Assembly: GCA_963826795.1 (NCBI GenBank)
Contig: CAWGYT010000014.1
Span: 1 to 64,000 of the forward strand
DNA: 64,000 bases
Reading direction: 5' to 3'
Source of the DNA: CAWGYT01 sp963826795
GTDB lineage: Bacteria > Planctomycetota > Planctomycetia > Pirellulales > Pirellulaceae
Below are positions 25,495-33,723 of this stretch, in pieces (position 1 is the stretch's first letter; every line of letters begins with the position of its first letter). The notes under the pieces were generated by a model that saw nothing but the letters and a program-made list of their open reading frames with translations, was not told the DNA's origin and searched no databases. A program made the position numbers and the translations under genes.

Positions 25495-26286
25495 ACCCGC
25501 GTGACTGAACACGACGCGGCCGAGTTCGTCCGCTGGCTCCGTGGAGTCAAACAGTACGCGCCGGCCACCGTGGGAAAGCGGGTCAAAATCGCCAAGCAGA
25601 TTTTTAAGTCAGCAATCCAGCGGCGGATTATCGAGGCCAATCCGTTTGCGGGCCAGAAAGCACCGAGGCAGGAGAATCGGGACCGCGAACACTTTGTCAC
25701 TCGTGAGGCCGTCGATTCGCTCCTGGCGCATTGCCCGGACGATCAATGGCGAGTCATTATCGCCCTGGCCCGCTTTGGCGGTTTGCGGTGCCCGTCGGAG
25801 ATTCTGGACCTGACCTGGGATTGCGTGAACTGGTCGGATTCCCGGCTGACGGTGATCGCCCACAAGTCAGAGCGCCGGGTTATCCCGCTGTTCCCCGAAT
25901 TGAGGCCATTCTTGGAGGAATCCTTCGAAGCGGCCCCGGAGGGATGCTCACACGTCGTCCACCGCTACCGATCGACCAACGCGAATCTCAGAACACAACT
26001 GCAACGGATCGCGAAAAGGGCAGGAGTCGAGCTGTGGGGTAAGCCCTTTCAGAACATGCGATCCACGCGAGATACCGAGCTGTTACGCCGTTATCCGATC
26101 CACATCGCGGCGGCCTGGATCGGGAATAGTCCCGAGATCGCCCTGAGGCACTATGCCCAGCTGACTGAAACCGACCAGCGGAACGCGGCCCTGGCCGACG
26201 CGGCCCAGTGGGATGAGACAGGCGACGCAAAAAGCGAACACAAAAGCGAACACTCAAATAGCGATTCGGGGCGTTCTGGAGCGTAA
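25405..26286 (+). pseudogene. tyrosine recombinase/phage-type integrase, 5'-truncated by the MITE
   Basis: The frame begins inside the MITE. Native sequence starts at about 25495 with VTEHDAAEFVRWLRG, the end of the core-binding (SAM-like) domain, so roughly the first 60-100 residues are lost. The catalytic domain is present: Arg in ARFGGLRCPSEIL, Lys-containing strand near HKSERRVIPL, NMRSTRDTELLRRYP in place of the usual HxxR box (Asn for His), AAWIGNSPEIALRHY with the nucleophilic Tyr. Integration would need the DNA-binding N-terminus, so it is probably inactive. It lies about 80 bp from tRNA-Glu, a common integration site, and may mark the end of a former island. Confidence 0.82.
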
Positions 26287-26305
26287 CGGCGCGCAACACG
26301 AAACG

Positions 26306-26352
26306 AAAAAACCCCTGGAATCCAGGGCGTTTGCCTGAATTCCAGGGGTTTC
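26306..26352 (-). terminator. Rho-independent terminator of tRNA-Glu
   Basis: Read on the minus strand, CCCCTGGAATTCAGG pairs with CCTGGATTCCAGGGG around a short loop and is followed by TTTTTT. It lies 15 bp past the 3' end of the tRNA gene. The A/T runs on both sides mean it can also stop plus-strand transcription from the integrase. Confidence 0.85.
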
Positions 26353-26366
26353 AGAAAGTCAACGAA

Positions 26367-26439
26367 TACCCCCTAGGGGAGTCGAACCCCTGTTGCCGGA
26401 CTGAGAACCCGGAGTCCTAGGCCACTAGACGAAGGGGGC
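26367..26439 (-). tRNA. tRNA-Glu (anticodon CUC)
   Basis: The minus strand folds as a full cloverleaf: acceptor GCCCCCT / AGGGGGT, D arm GTC...GAC, anticodon stem CCGGG / TCCGG with loop TTCTCAG (anticodon CTC reading GAG), variable CAAC, and T arm AGGGG TTCGACT CCCCT. Discriminator base is A; CCA is not encoded. The acceptor has a terminal G-U pair. A terminator follows at once. Confidence 0.92.
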
Positions 26440-27000
26440 CTGAGTGACCGCTGGCTCGGCCAAGCCCGCGGCAAGACGCTCAGCGTACCAACTTGCCAGC
26501 GATCCCGTCAATTCCGCCCGCGCTCAAAACGCGGCCGGCCGCCAAAGCGTTGGCTCAGTTAAGTGAATCCGCCGGCTCTTTCGCTCCACGACGTCCAGAT
26601 GCGAGGCCGGCTTCCAACGTCGGTGTCCTCTGACGTCAGTGTCCTCTGACGTCGGTGTCTTCCGGGGTCGGTCTTCCGGCACCTGTTGTCCGACACCTGT
26701 GTTTTCCGTCGCCCGCACCTCGGGCGTTGCGTCTTGCGCCTGTCGCTGGGGAGCCGCGACAAAAAAATCCCGTTGCGGTGCCTGTGCGGTTCGCGTATTC
26801 CCCGTCTGCTCCAGAGCGACTCACGTCGGCGACTTGGCTTGCCGGCACTGTCACTGCTGGCGTCCAGGCCGGCCGTCAGGTCGGCCATTCCTGGAAATCG
26901 CTGGAAATAGTCTGAATCGAGTTTAACGATTGCGCCGATTTTGAGGGCAGCGGCGGGAGCCGTAGTGGACCCTGCGCTCGTCTTGGGAAAGGGAACGTTC
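26440..27000. other. 560 bp intergenic with a 16-bp tandem repeat
   Basis: At about 26625-26675 the unit GTGTCCTCTGACGTC(A/G) is repeated twice with a third degenerate copy (GTGTCTTCCGGGGTCG). No gene is supported. The right end holds the leader of the TolQ-like operon and, in the first bases, the upstream region of tRNA-Glu. Confidence 0.5.
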
Positions 27001-28335
27001 GTGTCGAAGCAGCCGAAATCGAAACGCTTTCTGGGAGTCGTCCTCGAGACCGTCGGGGGGCCCCTGTTCTGGGGCACGATCGCCACGTTGGTTTACTACT
27101 TCGCGGTGAGAGAGGGATTCGTGCGGCATCCGCTGCTTGTCCGCTACACGGCGGGGCACCCGGTTGAGTACGCCGAAGTGGCGCTCTTTTTCATCGGCGT
27201 GGTGGCCATCCTCCGCCGCGGCTTGAACGCGGGTCGGCAGCTGTTGCGGGCCGAGCAGGTTCAACTGAAGCACGTCGAGGGAGAAAGAGTGGTCCAGCGG
27301 GCGCTGCCGCTCTTGGCCCAATTGAAGGCACTCCCGGCAAAAGTCCGTGAGACCACGTACGCCCGCCGGTTGTTGGATTCGCTGGAACATATCAAACGTC
27401 ATGAATCCGCCGCTCAACTGGAAGACGAGCTGAAATACTTGTCGGAGATGGATTCCGAACGAACGCACGAGGGCTACGCGCTGGTCCGGATGATCATTTG
27501 GGCCACCCCGATGTTGGGGTTCTTGGGAACCGTGATCGGCATCACCTTGGCCTTGGGGGACCTTTCTCCGGAGGCCCTGGTCAACTCGCCGAAGGAGGCC
27601 ATGGAAGGGTTGCTGTCGGGGTTAAGCGTTGCGTTTGATACGACGGCCCTGGCCCTGACCCTTTCCATCGCAATGATGTTCGCTCAGTTCCTCACGCAGC
27701 AGATCGAGAGCCAGTTGCTTTCGCTGGTGGACCGTCAAGTGACCTCCGAGCTGTCGTCCTTTTTCCGCTCGGTCGAGAAGGCGCATGATCCTCAGGTGGA
27801 AACGCTGAGGCAGATGACACAGGCCGTGGTCGAGACCTTCCAGGCCAGCAGTCAGCGACAGGCGGAAGTTTGGCAGGAGGCGCTGGAGCAGGCGCATCAG
27901 CAATGGGCTCGGCTACTGCAAACGGCCGGCGAGTCGGTCGAGGGTGCGGTGGCCGGGGCGGTCCAGAAAAGCTTGGAGCACCATTCGGCCAATTTGGTGC
28001 ACTTGGAGACCTCCGCCAGCAAGTCGGCTCAATCCAATTGGCAACAGTGGCACAGCAGCACGACCGAGATGCTGCGTCAACTCCGCTCGCAGCAGTCGGA
28101 TCTCACGCGACACGGCGAGATTCTCAATCAGGTCCTGCAGGCGACCGGGCAGGTGATCGGCCTGGAGCAGGCGCTGAACCAGAACCTGCGGGCCCTGGCC
28201 GGATCAAAGAACTTCGAGGACACGGTGATGAGCCTTTCGGCGGCGATCCACCTGTTGAGTTCGCGACTGAGTCGACCCGTGGCGCGGGATGCCCAGGTGC
28301 GACTTGACAAGCCGGCCCAGGAGCGAGCGGCATGA
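27001..28335 (+). CDS. MotA/TolQ/ExbB-family membrane protein, 444 aa
   Basis: This is the probable channel subunit of a proton-driven motor. Hydrophobic segments lie at about residues 20-36 (PLFWGTIATLVYYFAV), 60-72, 168-186 (ATPMLGFLGTVIGITLAL) and 214-240 (AFDTTALALTLSIAMMFAQF). The last two with the intervening MEGLLSGLSVAFDTTALAL form the MotA/TolQ/ExbB core. A long C-terminal cytoplasmic-type helical region (about 250-444) exceeds usual TolQ length (about 230 aa). The start is taken as GTG 27001 after GGGAAAGGGAAC; an open frame exists upstream to 26941. Its TGA overlaps the next ATG (ATGA), so it is translationally coupled to the ExbD-like gene. Confidence 0.85.
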   Translation: MSKQPKSKRFLGVVLETVGGPLFWGTIATLVYYFAVREGFVRHPLLVRYTAGHPVEYAEVALFFIGVVAILRRGLNAGRQLLRAEQVQLKHVEGERVVQRALPLLAQLKALPAKVRETTYARRLLDSLEHIKRHESAAQLEDELKYLSEMDSERTHEGYALVRMIIWATPMLGFLGTVIGITLALGDLSPEALVNSPKEAMEGLLSGLSVAFDTTALALTLSIAMMFAQFLTQQIESQLLSLVDRQVTSELSSFFRSVEKAHDPQVETLRQMTQAVVETFQASSQRQAEVWQEALEQAHQQWARLLQTAGESVEGAVAGAVQKSLEHHSANLVHLETSASKSAQSNWQQWHSSTTEMLRQLRSQQSDLTRHGEILNQVLQATGQVIGLEQALNQNLRALAGSKNFEDTVMSLSAAIHLLSSRLSRPVARDAQVRLDKPAQERAA

Positions 28336-30335
28336 CGCGTCGACGCAGGACATCGGGCGACGAGATCACGCTGTTTCCCTTCTTGGCCGTGTTGATTTGT
28401 ACCGTCGGTTCGCTGATCGTCTTGCTGGTCGTTGTGGTCCAACAGGCGAAGGCCAGCGCGGTCGACATTTCCAAGCAGCGCGACGAGCAGCGGCAGAGGG
28501 TGCAGCAAGCCGTCAGCGACGTCAAGAATTCGATTGAAGATCTGCAATGGCGGATGGAGCTGCTGGCCGCTTCCCGAGTTCAAACGGCGGCCGACCTGGA
28601 ACGTCGCCGTCAGGAATTGAGTTACATCGAGGACGAGATTCGACAATTGCGAAGTGCCATCGAGCGGGCGGCCGCGGAGGATCTCGAGATCGAGGCTCAG
28701 GCCGCTGGCGAGGTGAACACGAGCGAGTCGGCCGAGCGGAAGTTGCAGCAGCTGAGAGAAGATCTGGACTATGCGCGGGAATCACTCGCACAAGCTCGAC
28801 GGGAATTCCAGGAACGAGAGCCGTCGTACGCCTTGGTTCCCTACGTCGGCCCCAACGGGACACGTCGCCGGCCAATCTTCATTGAGTGCCGCGAGGACCG
28901 AGTCGTTTTTCAGCCGGAAGGGATTGAACTGTTCGGCGACGACTTCCGCGAACCGTTGACCGATGACAATGCCTTGGCCGCCGCGCTCCGCGCGGTACGC
29001 GAGTATCTCTCGGATGCCGCCGCGGGCGACCGAGAGCCGCCCTATCCCTTAATCGTGGTTCGGCCCAACGGCGCTCAGTCCTATGCCGCGACCCGCGCGG
29101 CCATGCAATCCTGGGAGACGGAATTCGGCTACGAACTGCTCGACGATTCAATCCAGCTCTCCTACCCGCCGGTCGACTCGGCGCTGGTTGACGTGGTTCG
29201 CCAGGCCGTCGAGGAAGCACGCGTGCGGCGTCAATTGCTGCAGCAGATCGCCCCCGCGCGATTCGGTCGCCCTCAAGCACCCTTGCTGACCGCCTCCCGC
29301 AGTGGCGGCTTCGTCGCGCAGGGCGGAAGCTCGTCCGGGGGCGGACGGTCGGCCGCCGCCGGCCCCGACCGCGGCTCGGAAGGTGCCGCCCCGTTCGGCC
29401 CGACCCACGCGCCGGGTGGTCCGGGATCGGGCCCGGGATCGGGCCGAGGGATGGGATTCGGCCCAGGGGAACCTGACGCCCAAGGTTTCGGATTGGCCGA
29501 CGGACAGGTCGCTGACGAGCAACCCACCGGTGGCCTCGACGGCAATCCGTACGGCGGCCGTGGCGCTCGAGGAAGGGGCTCCGCGGAAAACGGCACTGGC
29601 GAAAACGGCACGGGCGAAAACGGCACGGGCGAAAACGGCACTGGCGAAAACGGCTTGGGGGGGCGCCCAGGTCTCGCAGGTTCACCGGGCGAGCGGTTCC
29701 AGCAAGCCAATCGGGAGGGTGGTGCCCCGAGCGGCTCGGCGGGCAACTCGGACGAAAGTCCCGTTGACGGATCCACCAGTGGCCGCGCGGCGGGCAGCGG
29801 GGACAGTGCGGCGGGTCAGCGCGACTCAAATCGTGGGAACGCGAACCGACCCGGCGAAGTCGGCGCCAACCCGACCCACGCCGGAGGTCGATCCGGTGCG
29901 GGGTCGTCCAGCGGGGCGAGCGGAGCGGCCGGCTCCGCCGGTGCCTCGGGAAGCCCGTTTGGATCCCCGTCGATGCCCGCATCGAACCTGGCAGCCAGCC
30001 GTGGCTCGGATTGGGGCTTGCCCGATCGCGCAGTCGGGGCGACGGGAATCACACGCCCCATCAGCTTGGCGTGCTACGCGGATCGCCTGGTCCTGCTGCC
30101 TGAAAACCGCCGTCACGGTCGTCCCTTCCAACTGGACGTGGAAGGTCGGCTTCGCGACGAAGTCGACGAGCTCGTCTCGCAGATCTGGCAGCGGATGGAA
30201 TCTTGGGGGACGGCGGGCAGTCGCATGTACTGGAAGCCCGTTCTGCAAGTGGACGTCCAGTCGGGCGGCGAATCGCGCTACGAGGAACTGGTGAGTTTAC
30301 TGCAGGACAGCGGCATCGTCGTCAAGAGGAAATAG
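28332..30335 (+). CDS. ExbD/TolR-like membrane protein with coiled coil and Gly-rich linker, 667 aa
   Basis: A short basic N-terminus (MTRRRRTSGDEITLFPFLAV) leads into one membrane helix (about 14-37), the topology of ExbD/TolR. A coiled coil follows (about 40-165), then a folded domain (about 170-310), a long Gly/Ser/Asn-rich segment (about 315-575) that includes four or five ENGTG repeats, and a C-terminal domain from ITRPISLACYADRLVLLPEN to the end resembling ExbD in its final SRYEELVSLLQDSGIVVKRK. Typical ExbD is about 140 aa. Coupling by ATGA to the TolQ-like gene and 4-bp spacing to the next gene indicate one complex. The family assignment is by topology and context. Confidence 0.75.
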   Translation: MTRRRRTSGDEITLFPFLAVLICTVGSLIVLLVVVVQQAKASAVDISKQRDEQRQRVQQAVSDVKNSIEDLQWRMELLAASRVQTAADLERRRQELSYIEDEIRQLRSAIERAAAEDLEIEAQAAGEVNTSESAERKLQQLREDLDYARESLAQARREFQEREPSYALVPYVGPNGTRRRPIFIECREDRVVFQPEGIELFGDDFREPLTDDNALAAALRAVREYLSDAAAGDREPPYPLIVVRPNGAQSYAATRAAMQSWETEFGYELLDDSIQLSYPPVDSALVDVVRQAVEEARVRRQLLQQIAPARFGRPQAPLLTASRSGGFVAQGGSSSGGGRSAAAGPDRGSEGAAPFGPTHAPGGPGSGPGSGRGMGFGPGEPDAQGFGLADGQVADEQPTGGLDGNPYGGRGARGRGSAENGTGENGTGENGTGENGTGENGLGGRPGLAGSPGERFQQANREGGAPSGSAGNSDESPVDGSTSGRAAGSGDSAAGQRDSNRGNANRPGEVGANPTHAGGRSGAGSSSGASGAAGSAGASGSPFGSPSMPASNLAASRGSDWGLPDRAVGATGITRPISLACYADRLVLLPENRRHGRPFQLDVEGRLRDEVDELVSQIWQRMESWGTAGSRMYWKPVLQVDVQSGGESRYEELVSLLQDSGIVVKRK

Positions 30336-30339
30336 CTCG

Positions 30340-31365
30340 ATGAAATGGCGTCGCAGACGTCCCGCTGAGGAACTGGCCGGCGGGGAAGATTCGTTCCTGG
30401 ACATCGTGGCCAATCTGGTCGGCATTCTGGTGATCCTCGTGATGGTCATTGGCGTGCGAGCTCAAGATGCGTGGGTCGATTCGGCCGAGACCGAGTCGGA
30501 CCAGGTGTCGGAAGACTTGCTCAAGGAACGGGATCGGACTCTGACGCAGCATCGCGGCTTGACCGAGAATGTCCACGAGATCCAGCAGCGTGCGGACGAA
30601 ATCGGGGCCTTGCTCAACTCACGTCAGCGTGAGCGACAGCAGCTGCAGGTTCTCTTGACGGCCGCCCGGATGGAACTGGACGAGCGGCGGGCCAAGCTGG
30701 ACCAGGCCCAGCAAGCCGAGGTGTTGGCCTCCGCCGAAAGCCGTGAATTGGAGGCGGAGCTGGCTCGAATTGATGCCCAACGTCGCTCCTTGGAGGCCGA
30801 GGCGAGTCAGCCCCTGGAGCTTGAGCATTTGCCGACGCCTCTGGCCCGGACGGTGTTTGGCAGCGAAGAGCATTTTCGTCTGAAGGGTGGGCGGCTGGCC
30901 TACGTGCCGCTGAACGAGCTGACCGATTTGCTTAAGGACGAAGCACCTCGCAAGATCTGGCGGCTGCGCGAGGTGCCCCAGATCACCGAGACGCTCGGGC
31001 CGATCCAGGGATTTCACCTGCGCTACACGATGCATCGGCGGAGCGTCGAAACGACCACTCAGGTCGGCCCCGTCGTGCGTCAGATCGCGGAGCTCAAACA
31101 GTTCGTACTCGTTCCGCTGTCCGACCAATTGGGCGAAACGTTCGAGGAGGCGCTGCAAAGCGATTCGCAGTTCGCTCAGATCCTGGAGACGCGTCGGCCC
31201 GGCGCGACCGTGATTACGGTGTGGACTTATCCGGATAGTTTTCAGGAGTACCGCCAGCTGAAGAAATGGCTCTTCGACCGCGGGTTTTCCTCGGCCGCTC
31301 GACCCTTGCCGGAAGGCCAGCCGATCAGCGGTTCGCCCGACGGCTCGCGTTCTGCCGCGCAGTAG
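30340..31365 (+). CDS. second ExbD-like membrane coiled-coil protein, 341 aa
   Basis: This has the same layout as the preceding gene: basic start (MKWRRRRPAEELAGGEDSFL), one membrane helix at about 21-41 (DIVANLVGILVILVMVIGVR), then a coiled coil from about 50 to 150, and a C-terminal folded domain (about 160-330) ending with SFQEYRQLKKWLFDRGFS, which again recalls the ExbD fold end. The Asp at position 22 at the start of the helix could be the proton-carrying residue typical of ExbD/TolR. It starts 4 bp after the previous stop, so the three genes form an operon, and it converges with the S16 protease gene 28 bp away. Confidence 0.72.
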   Translation: MKWRRRRPAEELAGGEDSFLDIVANLVGILVILVMVIGVRAQDAWVDSAETESDQVSEDLLKERDRTLTQHRGLTENVHEIQQRADEIGALLNSRQRERQQLQVLLTAARMELDERRAKLDQAQQAEVLASAESRELEAELARIDAQRRSLEAEASQPLELEHLPTPLARTVFGSEEHFRLKGGRLAYVPLNELTDLLKDEAPRKIWRLREVPQITETLGPIQGFHLRYTMHRRSVETTTQVGPVVRQIAELKQFVLVPLSDQLGETFEEALQSDSQFAQILETRRPGATVITVWTYPDSFQEYRQLKKWLFDRGFSSAARPLPEGQPISGSPDGSRSAAQ

Positions 31366-31393
31366 GTCTGCCCGCGGCCACCCCGCGAATCGA

Positions 31394-33419
31394 TCAGCGG
31401 ACCGGCAGATCCCACAGGCGGAGTAGTTCCAGCGAGCGACCCGACTTCTTCAGCTCGCCGCTCACCATCGTCCCAAAGTGGCCCGTCAGGTTGGCCAAGA
31501 TTTGAGCCTCGGCCGCGGCACTCCAGTTGTAGAACAAGCCCACGACCTGTTCCGGCGGAGTGCGGTGCCGCAGAATCCGCGCGTTTTGAATCAGCGCCAG
31601 GCTCCCCACGGGCTCTTCGATTTGGACCAACCCCACCAATTCCGAGGCGCGGTCCTGGGACAGTTCGAACATCTCTGCCAGGGCGCTCTGGCGCCGAAAC
31701 TCCGTCACCGTTCCGTCGTCGTCCAGGACGGCCGAGAGTCCGTAATGCTTGGCGATGCAGAGCGTCGAGTTGGCCCACGCATTCAGGCTCGCACCCAGGA
31801 TCATCGCATGCCGGTCCGCGGGGTCCAGGATGTCACGTTCCAAAGTCCACATCCCGTTCCGTGCGAGGATGGCCTCGCGGAAATCTCGATCCCAGGTCAT
31901 GAAGCGTGCCCGCATCGTGCGGAGTGAGACGTCGACCTCTTCGGCCAGGGGAGCCACAACGACACTTTCGAAGAGTGCGAGGTTGGCATCGGCCGCACGT
32001 CGGATCAGATTCGCCATCACTTCGACACGTGCGGGATCCGGCATCGGGGAGCGGCCAAACCCGATTCCCAAGTCCAATGCGTCGCGGGACGAGTCGAGGT
32101 AGGTCCCAGAAACCGAGAAATCGAACGCGGCCTGGTAGATCGGATTCAGCAACTCGTCGTCGTCGGGAGTGTTCTCATTGAGCTTGGCCGCCAGCTGTCG
32201 GACTTGCTGATTGGCCTGCGCATTGGCGCCCCAGGCGACGGCCAGACCGGACCAGGCGCTGGCCAGCGACATCAGCTCGCTGGCCGTACGCGGCTCGAAG
32301 GCCAATAAACGATCGCGGAGCGCTTCGAACTGCTGCTGATTCGTCGCGGTCGCCTTCAGTTGGTCGAGCGCCGCCGAGAGTCCTTGGCCGGCGACGACCT
32401 CGTCGAGAGTTGCGGCTTGCAGGCTGGTGTTGGCGTCAAACACGGCCTCCCAGGCCCATTGATAGGCGACGGCCACACTGCCTTCGGCGAGTGCTCGCTC
32501 CGCCCGTTTCACCAGCTCGTCGCCCTCGGTGGGCTCGCGGTCGCGGCGTGCCTCCTCTGAAAGGCTATTGAAGCGATTCCGGGCGGCCTGGAAGTCCGCC
32601 AGCAAGCTCTTGGTGATCGCCTGAAGTTTCTCGTCGCCACGCGGCGGCATCCTCAGTTCGTCGACGGGTTGTGGACGAGGCAACGGTTGGCCCGTCATGA
32701 TCTGATAGGCCTCGAAGATGTTGGCCACGGGGCGAACTTCGATACCGAGTTGCCGCCCGCGCGCGATCACGTTCACCGGCTGATCGGTGTTGGAGTCCAG
32801 CTCGTACCGTTGTCCGGCGGGGATCAGCACCAGTTTCTTTCCGGCTCGGGCGGCCCCGTCGAGCTTGTGGGGAATCCCGCCCACCGGCCCGATCGTGCCA
32901 TCGGGGTTGATCGTCCCGGTCATCGCCGCGTCGTCGCGGACCTGGTCGCCGCAGAGCGCCGCCAGGACGCCGATCGTGGTCAGGGCGCCCGCACTGGGAC
33001 CATCCACCCGCCCGCCCCCCGTGTCGAACGTGAACTCGAATTGCTCTGGATTGACACCCAGCAGCAGGCAGCTCATCGTGGTCGCCGTCCAGCCGGAGGC
33101 ACGCCACATCGGCCCCGTGCCCTCCACGTCGTCGTCAAAGAAGCCGACTCGAAGTCCCGGCGTCCGCTTGGGACGGACCCGAATCGTTGCCTGGTGCGTT
33201 GCCCCGATTGCGCCGGTGGGCGTTTGCACGTAGGAGAGCATCGTGAGCTGGGTCTGGCGTGGACGCGCCTCGCGGTCGCTCACGTCCGCTGTGGCCGGGG
33301 GGGCGTCGGGCGTAGCGGACGGCCGGTCCTGTCCGGACAGCCGTGAGGAACTCGAGAAACGCGAGCGAAGTCGCGATCAGACCCAGCAGGCAGGTCCAAA
33401 ACGAGCGGCGGTAGCTCAT
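31394..33419 (-). CDS. exported Lon-type (S16) serine protease, frameshifted near its start
   Basis: The proteolytic domain shows the S16 Ser-Lys dyad: Ser in GRVDGPSAGAL (residue 97 counted from the GTG at 33283) and Lys in GGIPHKLDGAARAGKK (residue 140). No ATPase domain precedes it, so it is a stand-alone Lon-like protease, followed by about 450 helical residues. The main frame has no good start. An ATG at 33419 with AAGGA upstream opens another frame with a signal peptide (SFWTCLLGLIATSLAFLEFL); the two join if one base is added or removed at the run of seven G at 33297-33303. So the protein is probably exported or membrane anchored, and the shift is probably a sequence error. Confidence 0.78.
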
Positions 33420-33723
33420 GGGTGGAATTCCTTGAGCCGCCGGTTCTCACGTCGTCGTCCAACCGTCGGCCCGGTTGACGTTGAGAAGGCAACGGCGATC
33501 GATCAGGGGGCGGATCGTCGCGGGCGCCGGATTCCCGCGAGCGAGAGGAGTTTGCCGAAGTCGTACGGTTGAGGACACAGGACCCTGGCGGATTATATTC
33601 CGCCGCGGAGCGCATCCCAAGTCATATCCACGGCCTCTCGGCGCAAGAGTCTGGGCCTTCGCCGCTCCGTGCCAATTGCTTCCTGCCCTTGTTCGAACTC
33701 GCAGGATCCGAGGCGGCGCACCG
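33420..33723. other. 300 bp between the kinase stop and the protease start
   Basis: It should hold the promoter of the S16 protease gene. Plus-strand open frames cross it but look like shadows. No terminator hairpin is evident after the kinase gene. Confidence 0.4.

Noticed and set aside
27001..31365. Zorya-type anti-phage system
   Set aside because: The MotA-like protein suggests ZorA, but there is no OmpA-type ZorB and no helicase or nuclease (ZorC/D/E). The partners look ExbD-like.
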